Of a DNA stretch of 64,000 bases, positions 17,253 to 24,970 are shown one piece after another (positions within the stretch are counted from its first letter, which is position 1; each line of letters begins with the position of its first letter). The stretch covers positions 11,800 to 75,799 of the forward strand of contig CAMLMM010000001.1 in NCBI GenBank assembly GCA_946481105.1, written 5' to 3'. Made by a program: the position numbers and the translations under genes. Source of the DNA: an uncultured Alphaproteobacteria bacterium. GTDB taxonomy: Bacteria > Pseudomonadota > Alphaproteobacteria > Micavibrionales > Micavibrionaceae. The notes beneath the pieces are model-generated. The model was not told the origin of the DNA, made no database searches, and saw only the letters and a list, made by a program, of their open reading frames with translations.

Positions 17253-18818
17253 ATGTATAAATTACCCCTTGGTCTTTGTGTTCTGTCCCTGCTGACGATT
17301 GTTCCGGCTGTGGCCGATCCAGTGGTTACTGTACCTGCCCTGCCGCTGAATAATGCTCCTGCGAGTTTTGCCGACCTGTCTGAAAAACTTTCTCCAGCGG
17401 TCGTCAATATTTCTTCAACCCAAAAAGTGGTGGAACAAGGGCCGGACGCCATGCCGGAGAATATGCCCGATATGCCGGAACTGCCACCTGGTTCGCCGTT
17501 TGAACAATTCTTCAAGGATTTTATGGGGCGCCAGTATGGCATGGACGGCCAAGGTAATGGCGGCATGGGAATGCCTAACAACACCCCGGTCACATCCCTT
17601 GGTTCTGGCTTTATTATTGATGCCGGTAAAGGCCTGGTAGTCACCAATAACCACGTGATTAAAGATGCCGACGAAGTGCGCGTAACCCTGTCTGACAACA
17701 CCGTGCTGGATGCCGAGATTGTCGGCAAGGATGAGAAGACCGATCTCGCCCTGTTGAAAATTAAAAATGACGGCCACAAGCTGACTGCCGTATCCTTTGG
17801 CAATAGTGATTCCATGCGTGTCGGTGACTGGGTAGTGGCGATCGGCAATCCATTCGGTCTGGGAGGGACTGTCACCGCCGGGATTATTTCCGCACGCAAA
17901 CGTGACATCAGCGCAGGCCCCTATGACGATTTTATTCAGACCGATGCATCCATCAACCGTGGTAACTCTGGTGGCCCCATGTTTAATCTGAAAGGCGAAG
18001 TCATTGGTATTAATACCGCCATCTATTCACCCTCCGGTGGGTCCGTGGGTATCGGGTTCGCAGTTCCGTCTAATCTGGCAAAGCCTATCATCGACCAACT
18101 GGCCCAGTATGGAAAAACTCGCCGCGGCTGGATTGGTGTTAAAATCCAGACGGTAACAAAAGATATTGCTGATAGTCTGGGTCTGAAAGGCGTGAAAGGT
18201 GCGCTAATTGCCAGCATAACGCCGGGTGGCCCCGCTGAAGATGCCAAATTAAAGGCAGGTGACGTGATACTGGAATTTAATGGCCAAAGCCTTGATGGTA
18301 TGCGCCAGCTCCCGCGCATTGTGGCAGAAACACCGATTGGTAAAGAGGTACCCGTCAGCGTCTGGCGCGATGGTAAAATCGTGGCGATGAATATCCAGGT
18401 TGGCGAACTCGAAAAGGCCGAAAGCGACGGCAAAATCGAAACAGGCAGCAAAAAAACCACCGATCCATACGGCAGCAAAGCAGTCGAGCTTGATGGTCTG
18501 GGCGTTTCCGTGGCCAACATCTCCCCGACTCTGCGTCAGACCTACAATATTCCTGAAGATGTAAAAGGTATTGTTGTCACCAAAATGGCCTCAATGTCCG
18601 AATCGCTCGATAAAGGGCTGACGGCTGGTGACGTTATACTAGAGATCAACCAGACCCCGGTGCCTGATACTGCCAAGGCTGAACAACTGGTGGCCGAAGC
18701 GCGCAAAGCCGGAAAGGAATCCGTCTTACTTCTGGTCGATAATCAGGGACAGGGCGATGTACGCTTCGTTGGGTTGAAGTTTAAGAAATCCGACAGCAAA
18801 GAACCGGCCAAGAAATAG
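17253..18818 (+). CDS. degP: periplasmic serine protease/chaperone of the Do (DegP/HtrA) family
   Basis: 521 residues: signal peptide (to about 22), a Met/Pro/Gly-rich insert near residues 65-110, then a trypsin-like domain with the triad His (VVTNNHVIKDA), Asp (KTDLALLKI) and Ser (NRGNSGGPMFN). Two PDZ domains follow (starting near 290 with RRGWIGVKIQTV, and near 410 with LDGLGVSVANIS). It degrades or refolds damaged envelope proteins. The insert before the catalytic domain corresponds to the flexible LA-loop region. miaA begins immediately after the stop codon. Confidence 0.94.
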   Translation: MYKLPLGLCVLSLLTIVPAVADPVVTVPALPLNNAPASFADLSEKLSPAVVNISSTQKVVEQGPDAMPENMPDMPELPPGSPFEQFFKDFMGRQYGMDGQGNGGMGMPNNTPVTSLGSGFIIDAGKGLVVTNNHVIKDADEVRVTLSDNTVLDAEIVGKDEKTDLALLKIKNDGHKLTAVSFGNSDSMRVGDWVVAIGNPFGLGGTVTAGIISARKRDISAGPYDDFIQTDASINRGNSGGPMFNLKGEVIGINTAIYSPSGGSVGIGFAVPSNLAKPIIDQLAQYGKTRRGWIGVKIQTVTKDIADSLGLKGVKGALIASITPGGPAEDAKLKAGDVILEFNGQSLDGMRQLPRIVAETPIGKEVPVSVWRDGKIVAMNIQVGELEKAESDGKIETGSKKTTDPYGSKAVELDGLGVSVANISPTLRQTYNIPEDVKGIVVTKMASMSESLDKGLTAGDVILEINQTPVPDTAKAEQLVAEARKAGKESVLLLVDNQGQGDVRFVGLKFKKSDSKEPAKK

Positions 18819-19703
18819 ATGAATGATTGCTTATGCCCCGTTCGGGTTGTCGCCGGACCGACCGCTAGCGGCAAATCTGCGCTGGCGCTCGATCTGGCCC
18901 AGCGCGAACAGGGGGTGATTATAAATGCCGACTCCCTCCAGATATATAACTCGTTGCCAATTCTGACGGCCACGCCATCAGCCGCAGAACAAGATTTAGC
19001 CCCCCATTCGCTTTATGGCGTACTGAAACCCAACCAATCCATAACTGCTATGGACTGGGCTAAACTGGCGCAGCAGGAAATTAGCAAAGCTTTTGCCGCA
19101 GGAAAAAAGCCTATTATAGTCGGTGGCACAGGATTTTACCTGAAGACATTGATGGAAGGCTTGTCACCCATACCGCAAATATCTCCTGCGGTGCGCGTTC
19201 TGGCGCAGGACCTGTTTGATAAAATCGGTCTGGTAGAATTCTTCGCTGAATTGCAAAGGGCCGACCCCATTATTGCGGCAAAAATCGACCGCCATAATCC
19301 ACAGCGCCTGGTGCGGGCAATGGAAGTTTTCATGGGAACAGGAAAACCGCTTTCATACTGGCAGGAGCTTCCACCCATCCCTGTCGACCCTGACCTGAAA
19401 TTTGATATTCAACTGATAATGCCCGAACGAGATGACCTTTATCGGCGCTGCGATCGGCGTTTTGATATGATGATAAAAAATGGGGCGCTGGAGGAAGTCC
19501 GTGCGTTTGATGAGGATATTATGGCTGGAAAAGTGGAGATTGATGCCGCCCTTACTCATGCCCTGGGATTTAAGCCGTTACAGGACTATCTGCGCGGAAA
19601 CATCGATCTGGAAAGCGCCATTTATCTGGCGAAGAGTGAAACGCGTCACTACGCGAAACGTCAGACAACCTGGTTCCGCCACCAGCTTACTCAACCGACT
19701 TGA
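18819..19703 (+). CDS. miaA: tRNA dimethylallyltransferase
   Basis: Isopentenylates A37 of tRNAs that read UNN codons. Present are the P-loop VVAGPTASGKSALALDL, the INADSLQIYNSLPILTA segment, the IIVGGTGFYLKTLMEGL block and the C-terminal ALTHALGFKPLQDYL and ETRHYAKRQTTWFRHQ motifs. It begins directly at the degP stop (TAGATG) without a clear site of its own, so it is likely translated by coupling. The last 17 bases overlap the convergent T4BSS-linked gene at 19687. Confidence 0.95.
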   Translation: MNDCLCPVRVVAGPTASGKSALALDLAQREQGVIINADSLQIYNSLPILTATPSAAEQDLAPHSLYGVLKPNQSITAMDWAKLAQQEISKAFAAGKKPIIVGGTGFYLKTLMEGLSPIPQISPAVRVLAQDLFDKIGLVEFFAELQRADPIIAAKIDRHNPQRLVRAMEVFMGTGKPLSYWQELPPIPVDPDLKFDIQLIMPERDDLYRRCDRRFDMMIKNGALEEVRAFDEDIMAGKVEIDAALTHALGFKPLQDYLRGNIDLESAIYLAKSETRHYAKRQTTWFRHQLTQPT

Positions 19704-20220
19704 ACACCATATCCCGGTAGCCGGCAATATTACCCAGATCATAGTCTGGAAGAGCCAGGTCAGGCGGATTATCAACTATTGCCTGAACCCCCATATTAAA
19801 TCGCTTGATATACTCTGGCTTCTCGGCTTCATATGGTTTTTTTCCATTAATATTAACGGCCTTCAGTTCCGGCGAAACATTCCCGGCTTCATCCACATTA
19901 AAGGCACAATCAATTGAGTTTGATTTTTGTTCGCCGGAAATGCCAATACTTGAATAATATATGCGTACCACCTGCGTATAATCTTCAACAGCCAGAATTT
20001 TGATCTCGGAGGGATAGGGTTCGTTCAACTCGACAAAGACTTTGCAGATGCCATATTGGATAGATCCCATACGCGGCTGCATTCCGATAAAAATGAACAG
20101 GAAAACGAATATGCCGGCGCCTATTTTCATCCGCCGGCTTTTCTTCTTTTTCTTTTTAAGCTCCAGCGCTAGTTCTTCTTCGGTTTTCTCTATGATTGGC
20201 GGTGATGGTTTCTTCGCCAT
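19687..20220 (-). CDS. T4BSS-linked single-pass membrane protein, 177 aa
   Basis: Unrecognised. The N-terminus is cytoplasmic and very basic (ALELKKKKKKSRRMKIGAG), followed by one transmembrane helix near residues 33-47 (GIFVFLFIFIGMQ), then about 125 residues of periplasmic domain with two cysteines. It begins one base after the icmB stop and is the last gene of that transcription unit, so it is probably a part or helper of the secretion system. I cannot match it to a named Dot/Icm protein. It overlaps the miaA end. Confidence 0.65.
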   Translation of the reverse strand: MAKKPSPPIIEKTEEELALELKKKKKKSRRMKIGAGIFVFLFIFIGMQPRMGSIQYGICKVFVELNEPYPSEIKILAVEDYTQVVRIYYSSIGISGEQKSNSIDCAFNVDEAGNVSPELKAVNINGKKPYEAEKPEYIKRFNMGVQAIVDNPPDLALPDYDLGNIAGYRDMVFKSVE

Positions 20221-20221
20221 A

Positions 20222-23209
20222 CTACGCCCCAGCCAAAGCTTGTTTATTATACGTATCGATTATTTCGTTAACAATCTCATCAATAACTGCGCTTACGGCC
20301 GCTGCACGGGACTCGCCGCCATCCGATGATTTCGCCATAACACGGCGCTTTATTTCATTACGCGCGCTGCCACCGGGAAAAGATACCGCCAGGAGCTGAC
20401 GGGCACGTCCGGCCCCAAATTTAGCATAAAGCCGATTACGAATAATTACATCCTCAACCGAGGTCGCGAAAGCCCAAAGCTCGATCGGACCCAGCGTATT
20501 GATAAGGTGCTGTTCATAGCGCCCCTCGTTCGTACCAAGAATAAGCAAGGCGGGAGCCCCGCCAGCCCGCGGACCGGTCAATCGATACCGGATTATATTG
20601 CGCGCTGTAGCCGTCAAACCGAAACGGTCTTTAATGTCATCAACAGCCTTATCCGACACCGCAGTACCCAGAACCCAGACGCCAGTAGCCAAATCAACCA
20701 TGTCATCATCAAAGTCGTCCAGCAACTGGGATGCCAGAACAATTTGTACCCCGCGCTTACGCCCTTCCCGGACATCCCTGACGACCTGAGCGCGCACCGA
20801 AGAAGATGAACTGGTGCGGTGGAATTCATCATAACATAGGCGTTTTGGCGTTTCTGCCAGGTCCTGCAGCTTCAGTTCATGATAAGTTCGGTATTTTTCT
20901 GGAATATATTGCAGGGATTCAGGTCCAACCCACCAGTTCCGCACCATCGCGTTGCGTGCCAGCATATACATGATAGCTGTCTGGCGATCTGCGCCGTCAT
21001 CCCCCTGAGGCGACACGTCCATCAAATCAAGGGAACAGACACGGGCACCCGCTATATCAAACTGCGTTACCGACGACAGAATCGGGTATTCGCGTATGGC
21101 CGACGTAATCATGCGCTCGAACGCGCTGATAATGGATTCAGAACTCGAACCAATCGACGTTTCTTCAAGGAGCGTCCTGATCTGTGGCCGGCGTGATGCT
21201 GTAATCGAATCGCTCAGCGTCGGAACGGCATGCCGCTGGGCGCGCATCGCCTCGCTAATCATATTTAATTCAAACAGGCGCTCCACCACATCCCACCAGT
21301 AAGGGTCGGTGGGGAGATGGATATTATGTTTCTGGATCGCATCGTCAATTTCAGCGTCTAAGCGCGGCAGATAAGGACGCGGTTCAGCATTCGCCACTTT
21401 ATCATCCCGCCAGCGATACATCTCGTCCACAACAAGACCGGCAAGCTGCTGAATGCCATCATACGGCTTGTCATGGCCCGGCGGCGTGCTAAGCAGCACA
21501 AGCATCTCCACCAGATAACTGCGCTCATCTAGGAGCGGGTAGCGGCAGCCAAGCTGCGTGTCAAAAGGGTTAATGGCATACTGACGCGCCATCTGCAGGC
21601 GGTAATAGGCCGACTCGCCCTGACGTTCGATAGGCAATGCTTCTTTTACCAAGGAAACAAGTCCCGACGACGATGGTCCGATATCAATAATAGCCACAAA
21701 AGGCAGTTTGCTCATCCCTGGCGACAGAATTGTCCCTAGGTTGAGCGTATTCATCAATACCGATTTACCCGCACCCGGTTGTGCGAAAATCAGATCGAAC
21801 CATGTAGTTGTCAGGGTTGTCCCCGTCTGGTACGGCCAGATTTTTCCATCCGGACTGCGCAACAAAATAGATCCGGAAACAAATGGACTTGATGGACGTT
21901 GCCATGGGATAAGCTTCATTACCTCGCGCATTGGTGCAATAGCCGTCGGGGCCGTGCCGCCGCAATGAATACCCATCGCGGACGACATGACAGCATCCAG
22001 CGGATCGCCTGAGGAATTGCTGACTTGAACGTACCCCCAGCTTTCAATCGACTGCATCAGAATCGACACGCGGTCATAAATCAGGGTTTTTTCTTCTTTC
22101 GGGGCCCAAGTGGCGAAAGAAACACGCAGACGCACGACAGGTTCGCTGCGCGCCATGGCCTCCAGGCCCTCAAGTGAATATTTAATCTGGCGATTTAAAG
22201 CATTGGTTACGCTCATAAGGGTCGCCAGCAGAGATTTAAAAGCCGTTGCCTCCGCGCCCCCTCCCTCAATCAGAAAGGAGATACGAAAGGGTACTTTTGC
22301 TTCGTATAGGCGACTGAGGAGCATAGGAAACGGCATGGATTCCATCGGCCCCAGCGTCATATCGGCACCAGCCCAATTCATGTCACCTAACTGAATCGTT
22401 GTCCCATCAATAATTTTGGCATCACCAACCGCGAGTTGAGATGACAAGGGAGGCCAGATAATGTCCGATAAATCTACTGTCGATGTCGGGGCGCGCGGCG
22501 GAATTGGATCACCCGGCAAACAAGCACGCCAGGACTCGCTGCTCCGTGATGGAAACATATTGCTGCGAACGGCGCGCAAAGCCTCATGCACCTCCAGCAG
22601 GTCAGACCGAATACCGAGCTCATTTAAGGATTGCTGAATAGAAGTGATTAAACTCTTATGTCGTGTCCGCAACGATTCGATGCCCGCCAGGGGCTGCTGA
22701 CCATAAGGGGCATTGACCCATTTCTTGGCCTGTTCCTGTTTTTCGACCCGCGTGGCCTCAATTTCGCTTTTTGTCATGGAGGACGGCCGCGTCCAAAGAA
22801 CAAAATAACATTCCTCGTGGCTGAGGATAGTAGAAAGATTTTTGATTTTTTCCTGAATAAGGTCTTCGACCTCAAGACTGGTATTGCGGGCAGTTGCCCG
22901 TGTTTCACGCATTAACGTATCAAGATGCGGGCGGATACGATTTGGATCACGGGCAAAATATATCTGCATGGCATGGCCAGGGCGGTCAAACTTTGCCCCC
23001 AGTTTCAGCGTGGCCGCGTCAACCAGAAAATTATACTCCTCCTCGCCAATTACCTGGCGCGAACCATCCACTTTCAAATAACTCACCAGAGACCCATCAC
23101 TGGCGGCTAAAGTATGCTCACTATCAATAGTCTCCAGCCGGATAAAGCTGTCGATTGACTGACGCAATGCCTTTTGAAAAGGGTATAGAAGTTTTTCAAG
23201 AATATTCAT
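20222..23209 (-). CDS. icmB: type IVB secretion ATPase IcmB/DotO (TraU/VirB4-like)
   Basis: 995 residues, matching the length of Legionella DotO. It starts MNILEKLLYPFQKALRQSID and has the family N-terminal domain. Walker A FAQPGAGKSVLMNTL lies near residue 475, and Walker B-like LCYDEFHRT near 790, with QIVLASQLLDDFDDDM after it. DotO is the cytoplasmic ATPase that stacks with DotB at the base of the channel. It lies between icmJ and a small membrane protein, the usual icmJ-icmB order in Dot/Icm loci. No transmembrane helix is evident. Confidence 0.93.
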   Translation of the reverse strand: MNILEKLLYPFQKALRQSIDSFIRLETIDSEHTLAASDGSLVSYLKVDGSRQVIGEEEYNFLVDAATLKLGAKFDRPGHAMQIYFARDPNRIRPHLDTLMRETRATARNTSLEVEDLIQEKIKNLSTILSHEECYFVLWTRPSSMTKSEIEATRVEKQEQAKKWVNAPYGQQPLAGIESLRTRHKSLITSIQQSLNELGIRSDLLEVHEALRAVRSNMFPSRSSESWRACLPGDPIPPRAPTSTVDLSDIIWPPLSSQLAVGDAKIIDGTTIQLGDMNWAGADMTLGPMESMPFPMLLSRLYEAKVPFRISFLIEGGGAEATAFKSLLATLMSVTNALNRQIKYSLEGLEAMARSEPVVRLRVSFATWAPKEEKTLIYDRVSILMQSIESWGYVQVSNSSGDPLDAVMSSAMGIHCGGTAPTAIAPMREVMKLIPWQRPSSPFVSGSILLRSPDGKIWPYQTGTTLTTTWFDLIFAQPGAGKSVLMNTLNLGTILSPGMSKLPFVAIIDIGPSSSGLVSLVKEALPIERQGESAYYRLQMARQYAINPFDTQLGCRYPLLDERSYLVEMLVLLSTPPGHDKPYDGIQQLAGLVVDEMYRWRDDKVANAEPRPYLPRLDAEIDDAIQKHNIHLPTDPYWWDVVERLFELNMISEAMRAQRHAVPTLSDSITASRRPQIRTLLEETSIGSSSESIISAFERMITSAIREYPILSSVTQFDIAGARVCSLDLMDVSPQGDDGADRQTAIMYMLARNAMVRNWWVGPESLQYIPEKYRTYHELKLQDLAETPKRLCYDEFHRTSSSSSVRAQVVRDVREGRKRGVQIVLASQLLDDFDDDMVDLATGVWVLGTAVSDKAVDDIKDRFGLTATARNIIRYRLTGPRAGGAPALLILGTNEGRYEQHLINTLGPIELWAFATSVEDVIIRNRLYAKFGAGRARQLLAVSFPGGSARNEIKRRVMAKSSDGGESRAAAVSAVIDEIVNEIIDTYNKQALAGA

Positions 23210-23295
23210 TCTGACTCAAGATTCGCTTTAATATCAAGCTACTATACAACAATTTTGGAAATATAAAACCTGCGATGAACCAGAAAAGGGGGAAA

Positions 23296-24000
23296 TCAGG
23301 AAGTGGATCGCAAAGCACCCTTATAAAGCGTTGTCCATAAGGTAGGGGGTTTTGCACCAAAGGGGCCTTCTTTTGAACGCCAGTAGGCCAATATTTGAGG
23401 GAATTGATTAAACTCCAGATCAGTTTCGCGAATCAGGCGCCTATCAAGCGGTAGCAGACGAATGCCCTCTATTTTGGGTGAGCGTTCAGCATAGTACCGA
23501 TTGGTCAGAAAATCTTTCAAGACCGTCGAAAGAACATAAGGATCATCCGTCTGGATACGACGACGCGCTTCTTCACGACGGGCCATTAGCGCATCAAGTG
23601 TGGCACGGGCAGCTTCAGCCATTGGCCCCTGCGAAATACGGGCGACATACACAGCCCGCATAATATGATGAAGATCGGCCTGAGAAATTTCAGGAAGCCA
23701 TACTAAAACCCCAGACCGCATTGTGCTGGCCATATCCAGATTAAAGCACTGGTGACAAAAGATACAAACTGTCGCCAGATTATCCATCGACAAGTTATGG
23801 CGATTATGGTCAATAAAATGGATATCCTGGTATTTGGTCGCAGCAAAACCACAGCAATGACAGGTGTTGTTATCACGGTCAAAGACCGCCTTGCGAATTT
23901 CCGGGGTAAGCACAGACCCGCCCGCGGTGCGGACGAATTTTCCCGAAGAAGAATTGCCCGATGAACGGGCAATTCCTAAATTTAATGGAATACGCTTCAT
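23296..24000 (-). CDS. icmJ: IcmJ/DotN-like zinc protein of the type IVB coupling complex
   Basis: 234 residues with a CxxC pair twice, in FDRDNNTCHCCGFAATKY and in ATVCIFCHQCFNLD, the HNH-like zinc site of DotN. DotN binds the DotL coupling ATPase together with DotM. The ATG overlaps the stop of the upstream icmD-like copy as TAATG, so translation is coupled. It is slightly longer than Legionella IcmJ. The adjacent icmB supports the assignment. DotL and DotM themselves are not in the window. Confidence 0.85.
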   Translation of the reverse strand: MKRIPLNLGIARSSGNSSSGKFVRTAGGSVLTPEIRKAVFDRDNNTCHCCGFAATKYQDIHFIDHNRHNLSMDNLATVCIFCHQCFNLDMASTMRSGVLVWLPEISQADLHHIMRAVYVARISQGPMAEAARATLDALMARREEARRRIQTDDPYVLSTVLKDFLTNRYYAERSPKIEGIRLLPLDRRLIRETDLEFNQFPQILAYWRSKEGPFGAKPPTLWTTLYKGALRSTS

Positions 24001-24447
24001 TACTTAACAGAGTTAAACGTACTGATTTTCTGCATTTTCTGCGCATCAACACCGGTACCGGAAGTACCCAGCAGATCCTGTGTCGCTTCAGCGACTGCCG
24101 GTACGCTGAACAGACAGCCCGCAATCAGGATTTTAATCGCACCCTCTTTTATCGGTGTCTGGCTCGGGTTTTCAACATGTGCCTTGATTTTCAGCAGGCC
24201 CAGCACCGCAAAAACCAGACCAACAATATAACCCAGCGTCGTGATCACGCCAGACAGGTTACTGGTCTGATTCACAATACGCGCCGCCACGTCATTAAAG
24301 CTCGCAGCCTCAGCTGACTCAGCACCCGCCATAACAGCTGTGGCCAGGGTTGCAGATGTATAAGCGCCAAGACGATTAATTTTTTTGTTCAGTTTCAGCA
24401 TGATTTTCCTCCTCATAGCTGTTTCGTTTCAATTAAATACTACACCA
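23999..24447 (-). repeat. 449-bp perfect direct repeat, downstream copy
   Basis: Identical by eye to 24522-24970 (offset 523). It contains the whole icmD-like gene, its AGGAGG site and the last codons of the upstream icmC-like gene (GGTGTAGTATTTAATTGA), which here are a leftover without a gene. The downstream junction abuts the icmJ start. Confidence 0.95.
24000..24401 (-). CDS. icmD: IcmD/DotP-like membrane protein, downstream copy
   Basis: 133 residues: basic N-terminus, hydrophobic signal-like helix, AEAASFND, then a module with two helices (LSGVITTLGYIVGLVFAVLG and IKILIAGCLFSVPAVAEA) joined by KIKAHVENPSQTPIKEG. I use the ATG at 24401, seven bases after a perfect AGGAGG; the ATG at 24416 sits on that site. 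It is identical in DNA to the copy at 24523-24924. Its stop overlaps the icmJ start (TAATG), so this copy holds the ancestral downstream junction. IcmD versus IcmC/DotV subfamily is inferred from size and order. Confidence 0.78.
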   Translation of the reverse strand: MLKLNKKINRLGAYTSATLATAVMAGAESAEAASFNDVAARIVNQTSNLSGVITTLGYIVGLVFAVLGLLKIKAHVENPSQTPIKEGAIKILIAGCLFSVPAVAEATQDLLGTSGTGVDAQKMQKISTFNSVK

Positions 24448-24521
24448 GATAACCAATGTGCTTATAGATTGAGAGGTAAGGGATATCCCCGATCCACCGG
24501 GAATATCCGCTTATATTTCTT
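24448..24521 (-). other. 74-base spacer between the tandem copies, with a hairpin
   Basis: Holds an inverted repeat GGATATCCCC...GGGAATATCC (24481-24509), a nine-pair stem with one mismatch. No U-run follows on the minus strand, so it is more likely an RNA-processing or stability element than a terminator. It separates the first-transcribed copy from the second. Confidence 0.5.
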
Positions 24522-24970
24522 ATTACTTAACAGAGTTAAACGTACTGATTTTCTGCATTTTCTGCGCATCAACACCGGTACCGGAAGTACCCAGCAGATC
24601 CTGTGTCGCTTCAGCGACTGCCGGTACGCTGAACAGACAGCCCGCAATCAGGATTTTAATCGCACCCTCTTTTATCGGTGTCTGGCTCGGGTTTTCAACA
24701 TGTGCCTTGATTTTCAGCAGGCCCAGCACCGCAAAAACCAGACCAACAATATAACCCAGCGTCGTGATCACGCCAGACAGGTTACTGGTCTGATTCACAA
24801 TACGCGCCGCCACGTCATTAAAGCTCGCAGCCTCAGCTGACTCAGCACCCGCCATAACAGCTGTGGCCAGGGTTGCAGATGTATAAGCGCCAAGACGATT
24901 AATTTTTTTGTTCAGTTTCAGCATGATTTTCCTCCTCATAGCTGTTTCGTTTCAATTAAATACTACACCA
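24522..24970 (-). repeat. 449-bp perfect direct repeat, upstream copy
   Basis: First copy in the direction of transcription. Its upstream edge lies inside the 3' end of the icmC-like gene, so the repeat supplies that gene's true last five codons (GVVFN) and stop. Confidence 0.95.
24523..24924 (-). CDS. icmD: IcmD/DotP-like membrane protein, upstream copy
   Basis: Identical protein to the gene at 24000-24401. It starts at ATG 24924 behind AGGAGG. In this copy the stop is followed by the 74-base spacer instead of icmJ. Two identical genes would raise the dose of this small subunit relative to its neighbours. The lack of even one difference means the duplication is recent or is kept uniform by gene conversion. 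Confidence 0.78.
   Translation of the reverse strand: MLKLNKKINRLGAYTSATLATAVMAGAESAEAASFNDVAARIVNQTSNLSGVITTLGYIVGLVFAVLGLLKIKAHVENPSQTPIKEGAIKILIAGCLFSVPAVAEATQDLLGTSGTGVDAQKMQKISTFNSVK

Noticed and set aside
24481..24509. Spacer hairpin as a Rho-independent terminator
   Set aside because: No T-run follows on the minus strand, and genes continue in the same direction.
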